Shown here in pieces: positions 7,486 to 11,102 of a stretch of DNA of 11,102 bases. Each line of letters starts with the position of its first letter. The stretch's first letter is position 1. The position numbers and the translations under genes were made by a program. The stretch comes from Synechococcus sp. CO36386bin_37 (GTDB lineage Bacteria > Cyanobacteriota > Cyanobacteriia > PCC-6307 > Cyanobiaceae), in assembly GCA_011525445.1 (NCBI GenBank), contig WTGE01000156.1, forward strand, positions 1 to 11,102, written 5' to 3'. The notes under the pieces are model-generated. The model saw nothing but the letters and a program-made list of their open reading frames with translations, did no database searches and had not been told where the DNA came from.

Positions 7486-8655
7486 TTATTTCCCTGGAAG
7501 ATTTGACAGAATTTGAACCGGCATTCCGCTACTCAACATTTTTGTCTGACTTATTGCCACCTTTTCACCTGCCACTAATCCTTTTAGCACCGGAAACTGG
7601 TTGTCCTGAAGCGGGCCGATAGTAATAGGCGATTCAACCGCTATTAAAGAATCGGGAGGCAGCGCTTTTAGAGGTTTACTTTGTTTTTCATCAAGCTTGT
7701 TCAATTCAATAAAAGTGTTAACAGGAATCAGCCTAAATACAAAAGGTTGCTCCGCTTTCATTGTGATTGCACCAGTAGGAATGGCAGGAAAATTACGGAC
7801 TCCTGTTTCAATTTCTGCTCTCAATAATTCAAGAGGCTTAAGACCAACCTGTACATTTGGGAATGACGCTTGAACCGTCACTGTATTTTTAGGGGAAGCA
7901 GTATTACCATCAGATTCAATATCAAAAGCTGGGGCAACATAGTCAATTGCCCCCTGAGCAAGAATCACATCTGAACTATCTTCATAAATACGAACGGATT
8001 GACCCAGCTCAATTGCTTTCGATTGGCTTGCCGGAATACTCATTTGCACAAGAAGCTCGTCGTTATTAAGAAGAGAGAATAATTCCTGTCCCGCTTCAAC
8101 GTAAGTGCCAACATTAACGATAAAATTAGTTGCAATAATTCCATCGAAAGGTGCTTTGATATAGCGATGACTCAAGTCAACCTGGGCCCCTACAAATGCA
8201 CTTGCCTTAGAAATTGCCTGAATTTTCTTTTCTTCAGCTTGTACGGGAGGAACAGCTCCAACATCTGCCAAGAATTGATATCGAGAAGCCTGAAGCTTGG
8301 CCTCTTGAGCTTCTGCTTTAGCAGTAGCAACATCGGCAACTTGTGACTTATTTTCCAACACAAGCATCACCTGACCCTTTTGGACTTTTTGACCAGCTTC
8401 AACTAAAACCTGGGTCACGATTCCGCTTTGTGCTGGTTTAAATGGCACCCAATTGTTATTTCCTATCACACCTTCAGAACTAACAACGCGTCTGAAGTTC
8501 CTTTTAACAATCGTATCCGCATGCAAAGGCAGTAGCTGGGGGGCTTTCGATTGAGAGCTACAACCAACAACCAATAGGCTCAATGAAAGACAAACCAAGG
8601 ACAGAGAATACTTTTGCCTACAGGCTTGCTTTAGCAATGGAAGCCGCAAAATCAT
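7486..8655 (-). CDS. RND efflux periplasmic adaptor (membrane fusion protein), lipoprotein
   Basis: Links the RND pump to an outer-membrane channel. The 389-residue protein opens with a basic, hydrophobic leader ending in a lipobox, LLVVGC, so C32 should be lipidated and anchored to the periplasmic face of the inner membrane. A lipoyl-like half (about 70-102, PAQSGIVTQVLVEAGQKVQK) is followed by a short alpha-helical hairpin (about 105-155), the second lipoyl half (about 163-195, IKAPFDGIIA and GTYVEAGQEL), a beta-barrel and a membrane-proximal domain. This order is that of the AcrA/MexA (HlyD_D23-like) family. The hairpin is short for the family. The ATG at 8655 has a plausible GAGGG site a few bases before it. 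The pump gene follows after five bases, so the two are co-transcribed. Three 60-base lines counted in the pair (4211-8655) gave 30-37% GC, well below alaS and the cyclase. No local repressor gene accompanies it. Confidence 0.92.
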   Translation of the reverse strand: MILRLPLLKQACRQKYSLSLVCLSLSLLVVGCSSQSKAPQLLPLHADTIVKRNFRRVVSSEGVIGNNNWVPFKPAQSGIVTQVLVEAGQKVQKGQVMLVLENKSQVADVATAKAEAQEAKLQASRYQFLADVGAVPPVQAEEKKIQAISKASAFVGAQVDLSHRYIKAPFDGIIATNFIVNVGTYVEAGQELFSLLNNDELLVQMSIPASQSKAIELGQSVRIYEDSSDVILAQGAIDYVAPAFDIESDGNTASPKNTVTVQASFPNVQVGLKPLELLRAEIETGVRNFPAIPTGAITMKAEQPFVFRLIPVNTFIELNKLDEKQSKPLKALPPDSLIAVESPITIGPLQDNQFPVLKGLVAGEKVAISQTKMLSSGMPVQILSNLPGK

Positions 8656-8707
8656 AGCCCTCTAGATGAATAGAATTTTAAGACTCGCAGTTCAACCTTG
8701 CATTAAT

Positions 8708-8736
8708 AGTTTATGCAGGTGTATTCCAGACGACAA
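8708..8736 (-). promoter_or_regulatory. Candidate promoter for the efflux operon
   Basis: On the minus strand TTGTCG (8731-8736, 4 of 6 to the -35 consensus) and TAAACT (8708-8713, 4 of 6 to the -10 consensus) are separated by exactly 17 bases. They lie about 50 bases upstream of the adaptor ATG. The 222-base space after alaS shows no good terminator, so readthrough from alaS remains possible. Confidence 0.3.
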
Positions 8737-8877
8737 ATAAAAGCGTTGCGTCAACACTTCAGTGCACATCTATGCCTTACCCCTAATCCGCCAAGATTAT
8801 GTATTCCTATACAAATTCAGACTTAAGATTTGGACCATGATCAAACACTTCATCAACCCGACAACACGAAGCCATCA

Positions 8878-11102
8878 TCATCCCAAAGTTGCCGTTAATT
8901 CATGACGCGCCGTATTGAGTGCGGCATCCAAGGCCGCCCCGTCACGACCTCCAGCCTGAGCCAGGTTCGGTCGACCACCACCGCCACCACCGCAAAGCTT
9001 GGCGATCGCACCGATGAATTTGCCTGCTTGCAGTCCACTGGCAACCACCACCGTCCCGAACGCTGCCACCAAAATCACCTTTCCCTGGTCGTTCGGATCA
9101 GGCAAACCTCCCAACACGACAGCAGCGGCATCACCCAGTTGATCCAACAATCCCAAAGCAGCCCCCTGTAAGCCGTCACCATTCACACCATCAAGACGGG
9201 CCACCAACAACTGGCACTCACCAACGGCTACGGCTTGAACGGCCAAGGCCGCTGATTTCGCAACAGCCAGTTCAGCCCGCGCCGCAGTCAACGCTTTTTG
9301 GCTGCTCTTCAGCTCCTCCTGCAACGCCACAACGCGCTCAACAATCTCGCCAGGCTGCGCCTTGAAGCGGTCACCAAGCTGCTTCACCACAAGCTCACGC
9401 TCATTGAGATAGGCCAACACGGACGCACCGGCCACCGCTTCAATCCTGCGGATCCCAGCAGCAACACCGCTCTCGCTCACGATCTTGAACAGACCAATCT
9501 CGGCGGTATTGCCCACGTGCGTTCCACCACAGAGCTCCATCGACACACCGGGAACGTCGACCACGCGCACCACATCGGCATACTTTTCACCAAACATCGC
9601 GACCGCACCAGCAGCCTTGGCTTGATCAATGGCCATCTCATTCACTTCAAGACTGTGTGCATCGCTGATCCAGCCATTGATCAAGGTTTCGATCTGTTCA
9701 AGTTCATCAGGTGACACGGCTTTTGTGCAGTGGAAGTCAAACCGCAGTCGCTCAAAATCAACGAGGGATCCCGCTTGCCCGATGGACGGATCCACCACCT
9801 GCTTCAACGCCGCTTGCAGCAGATGCGTTGCCGTGTGATTCGCCTGGGCGCGACGGCGGCAGGCGCGATCCACCTGCCCATGCACCACATCGCCCACATG
9901 AAGTGTGCCCCGCTCCACGCGGCCGCTATGGACAAACACATTGCGATGTCGGCTCACCCCATGAATCACAACAATCAGACCACTGCCATCGGGTCCATCT
10001 CCCACCAGTACGCCGCGGTCACCCACCTGACCGCCGCCTTCTCCATAAAAAGAAGTGGCATCGAGCACGACCTGAACCCCATCACCAGCCTTCGCCTGCT
10101 CAGCAGATTCGCCGTTCACGACCAGAGCCTGAACACAACTGCTCTGCTCCAGATGCTGATAGCCAGTGAAATCAGTGGTTGCAACTTCAACAACAACCTG
10201 ATCAATGGCGTCTCGCAAGGTGAGATCAATGCTCACAGCCGCGGCCTTCGCACGCTGACGCTGCTCATCCATCGCCGCCTCAAATCCATCGAGATCAACG
10301 CCAACTCCATGCTCTTCAGCAATCTCCTCAGTGAGCTCCAGGGGAAACCCAAACGTGTCGTACAGCTCAAACGCCTGAAGACCTGAAATCTGCTTGGGAT
10401 TGGTGGCCAACACGTCGGACAGCAACTTCTCTCCTCGCTCCAAGGTCTCCAGAAACCGAGCTTCCTCCCGTTGGAGCTCCGCCAGAATGAGCGTTTCACG
10501 CTCTCTTAGCTGTGGATAGGCTCCCTCCATCAAAGCAATCGCCGCCGCTCCCATCACCTTCAGAAACGGTTGATCGATGCCAAGGAGACGTCCATGCCGC
10601 ACCACACGCCTGAGAAGACGTCGAAGGATGTAGCCACGTCCCAGGTTGCTGGCCGTGACGCCATCACAAATCAGCTGTGTTATCGCTCTGCTGTGATCGC
10701 CGATCACTTTGAGAGACGTTTGCCTGCTGGCATCGAGCTTGTGGTAGTCGATGCCTGCCAACTCACCTGCAGTCTGAATCAAGGGGAAGATCAGATCCGT
10801 CTCATAGTTATTCGGGACCTGCTGCAGGATCTGAGCCATTCGCTCCAGCCCCAGACCCGTGTCGATATTGCGGTTTTCGAGCGGAGTGAGAATCCCCTCC
10901 GCATCCCGGTTGTACTGCATGAAAACCAGGTTGTAGAACTCGATGAAGCGGTCGTCGTCCTCGAGATCGATCCCCTCATCCCCAAGTTCGGGCTTGAAGT
11001 CGTAGTAGATCTCTGAACAGGGACCACAGGGTCCTGTCGGACCAGACGCCCAGAAGTTGTCGGCCTCATCCATGCGGATGATTCGCTTGGGGTTCACCCC
11101 CA
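8878..11102 (-). CDS. alaS: Alanyl-tRNA synthetase (N-terminus beyond the window)
   Basis: Cytoplasmic class II enzyme that charges tRNA-Ala and clears serine and glycine mischarged onto it. About 741 residues are visible. The frame is open to the right edge (G-V-N-P-K before the first internal Met), so roughly 140-150 N-terminal residues, with part of the catalytic core, are missing. Seen from the edge inward: the rest of the aminoacylation core (ASGPTGPCGPCSEIYYDF, DTGLGLERMAQILQ); the tRNA-binding helical region (LGRGYILRRLLRRVVRHGR); the editing domain with NHTATHLLQ (HxxxH, 9823-9837) and CGGTH (9517-9531), together the metal-binding set C-x3-H plus HxxxH; a coiled-coil linker (about 9240-9390); and the C-terminal glycine-rich domain (CGGGGGGRPNLAQAGG). 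All motifs are intact. The internal Met near 11097 is not the real start. Composition is GC-rich, like the rest of a housekeeping backbone. Confidence 0.97.
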   Translation of the reverse strand, partial: GVNPKRIIRMDEADNFWASGPTGPCGPCSEIYYDFKPELGDEGIDLEDDDRFIEFYNLVFMQYNRDAEGILTPLENRNIDTGLGLERMAQILQQVPNNYETDLIFPLIQTAGELAGIDYHKLDASRQTSLKVIGDHSRAITQLICDGVTASNLGRGYILRRLLRRVVRHGRLLGIDQPFLKVMGAAAIALMEGAYPQLRERETLILAELQREEARFLETLERGEKLLSDVLATNPKQISGLQAFELYDTFGFPLELTEEIAEEHGVGVDLDGFEAAMDEQRQRAKAAAVSIDLTLRDAIDQVVVEVATTDFTGYQHLEQSSCVQALVVNGESAEQAKAGDGVQVVLDATSFYGEGGGQVGDRGVLVGDGPDGSGLIVVIHGVSRHRNVFVHSGRVERGTLHVGDVVHGQVDRACRRRAQANHTATHLLQAALKQVVDPSIGQAGSLVDFERLRFDFHCTKAVSPDELEQIETLINGWISDAHSLEVNEMAIDQAKAAGAVAMFGEKYADVVRVVDVPGVSMELCGGTHVGNTAEIGLFKIVSESGVAAGIRRIEAVAGASVLAYLNERELVVKQLGDRFKAQPGEIVERVVALQEELKSSQKALTAARAELAVAKSAALAVQAVAVGECQLLVARLDGVNGDGLQGAALGLLDQLGDAAAVVLGGLPDPNDQGKVILVAAFGTVVVASGLQAGKFIGAIAKLCGGGGGGRPNLAQAGGRDGAALDAALNTARHELTATLG

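Noticed and set aside
8656..8877. tRNA or small RNA gene between alaS and the adaptor gene
   Set aside because: No cloverleaf-like arms, CCA end or strong hairpin with T-run was found.
9298..10386. Long + strand frames (138 and 218 codons) opposite alaS
   Set aside because: They are antisense shadows of a GC-rich, motif-complete synthetase, with no ribosome binding site or recognisable domain.

Overview
The window looks like chromosomal DNA of a cyanobacterium, most likely a marine Synechococcus-type picocyanobacterium. This is inferred from the style of the alanyl-tRNA synthetase, a CHASE2-type class III cyclase and compact spacing; no ribosomal RNA or photosynthesis marker is present to prove it. 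Five complete genes are supported, plus two that run off the edges.

Left part (1-3259, + strand): the 3' end of an unrecognised gene (to 215) is followed by a gap of about 610 bases with no convincing gene. Then comes a two-gene unit: a small stand-alone cyclic-nucleotide-binding-domain protein (828-1382) and a membrane-bound CHASE2 adenylate cyclase (1379-3259). Their stop and start codons overlap as ATGA. The cyclase keeps both metal-binding aspartates, the adenine-selecting Lys/Asp pair and the Asn/Arg transition-state pair.

Middle (3308-4210): a CRP/FNR-family transcription factor on the minus strand converges on the cyclase. Three adjacent genes therefore belong to one theme: a cAMP maker, a possible cAMP sensor without a DNA-binding domain, and a possible cAMP-dependent regulator. 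The short region upstream of the CRP gene carries inverted repeats that could be operators.

Right part (4211-11102, all minus strand): alaS (partial, running off the right edge), then a lipoprotein membrane-fusion protein and an HAE1-type RND pump, five bases apart, forming an efflux operon without an outer-membrane channel gene. The efflux operon is clearly more AT-rich than both flanks (about 30-37% GC in lines counted, against 52-63% in the cyclase and alaS). This suggests it was acquired separately. The RND protein also seems to have an extra pair of membrane helices in its central cytoplasmic region.

I found no tRNA, rRNA, CRISPR array, insertion sequence or attachment site. The likely points of novelty are the cAMP module, the foreign-looking efflux operon and the unexplained long gap at 216-827.
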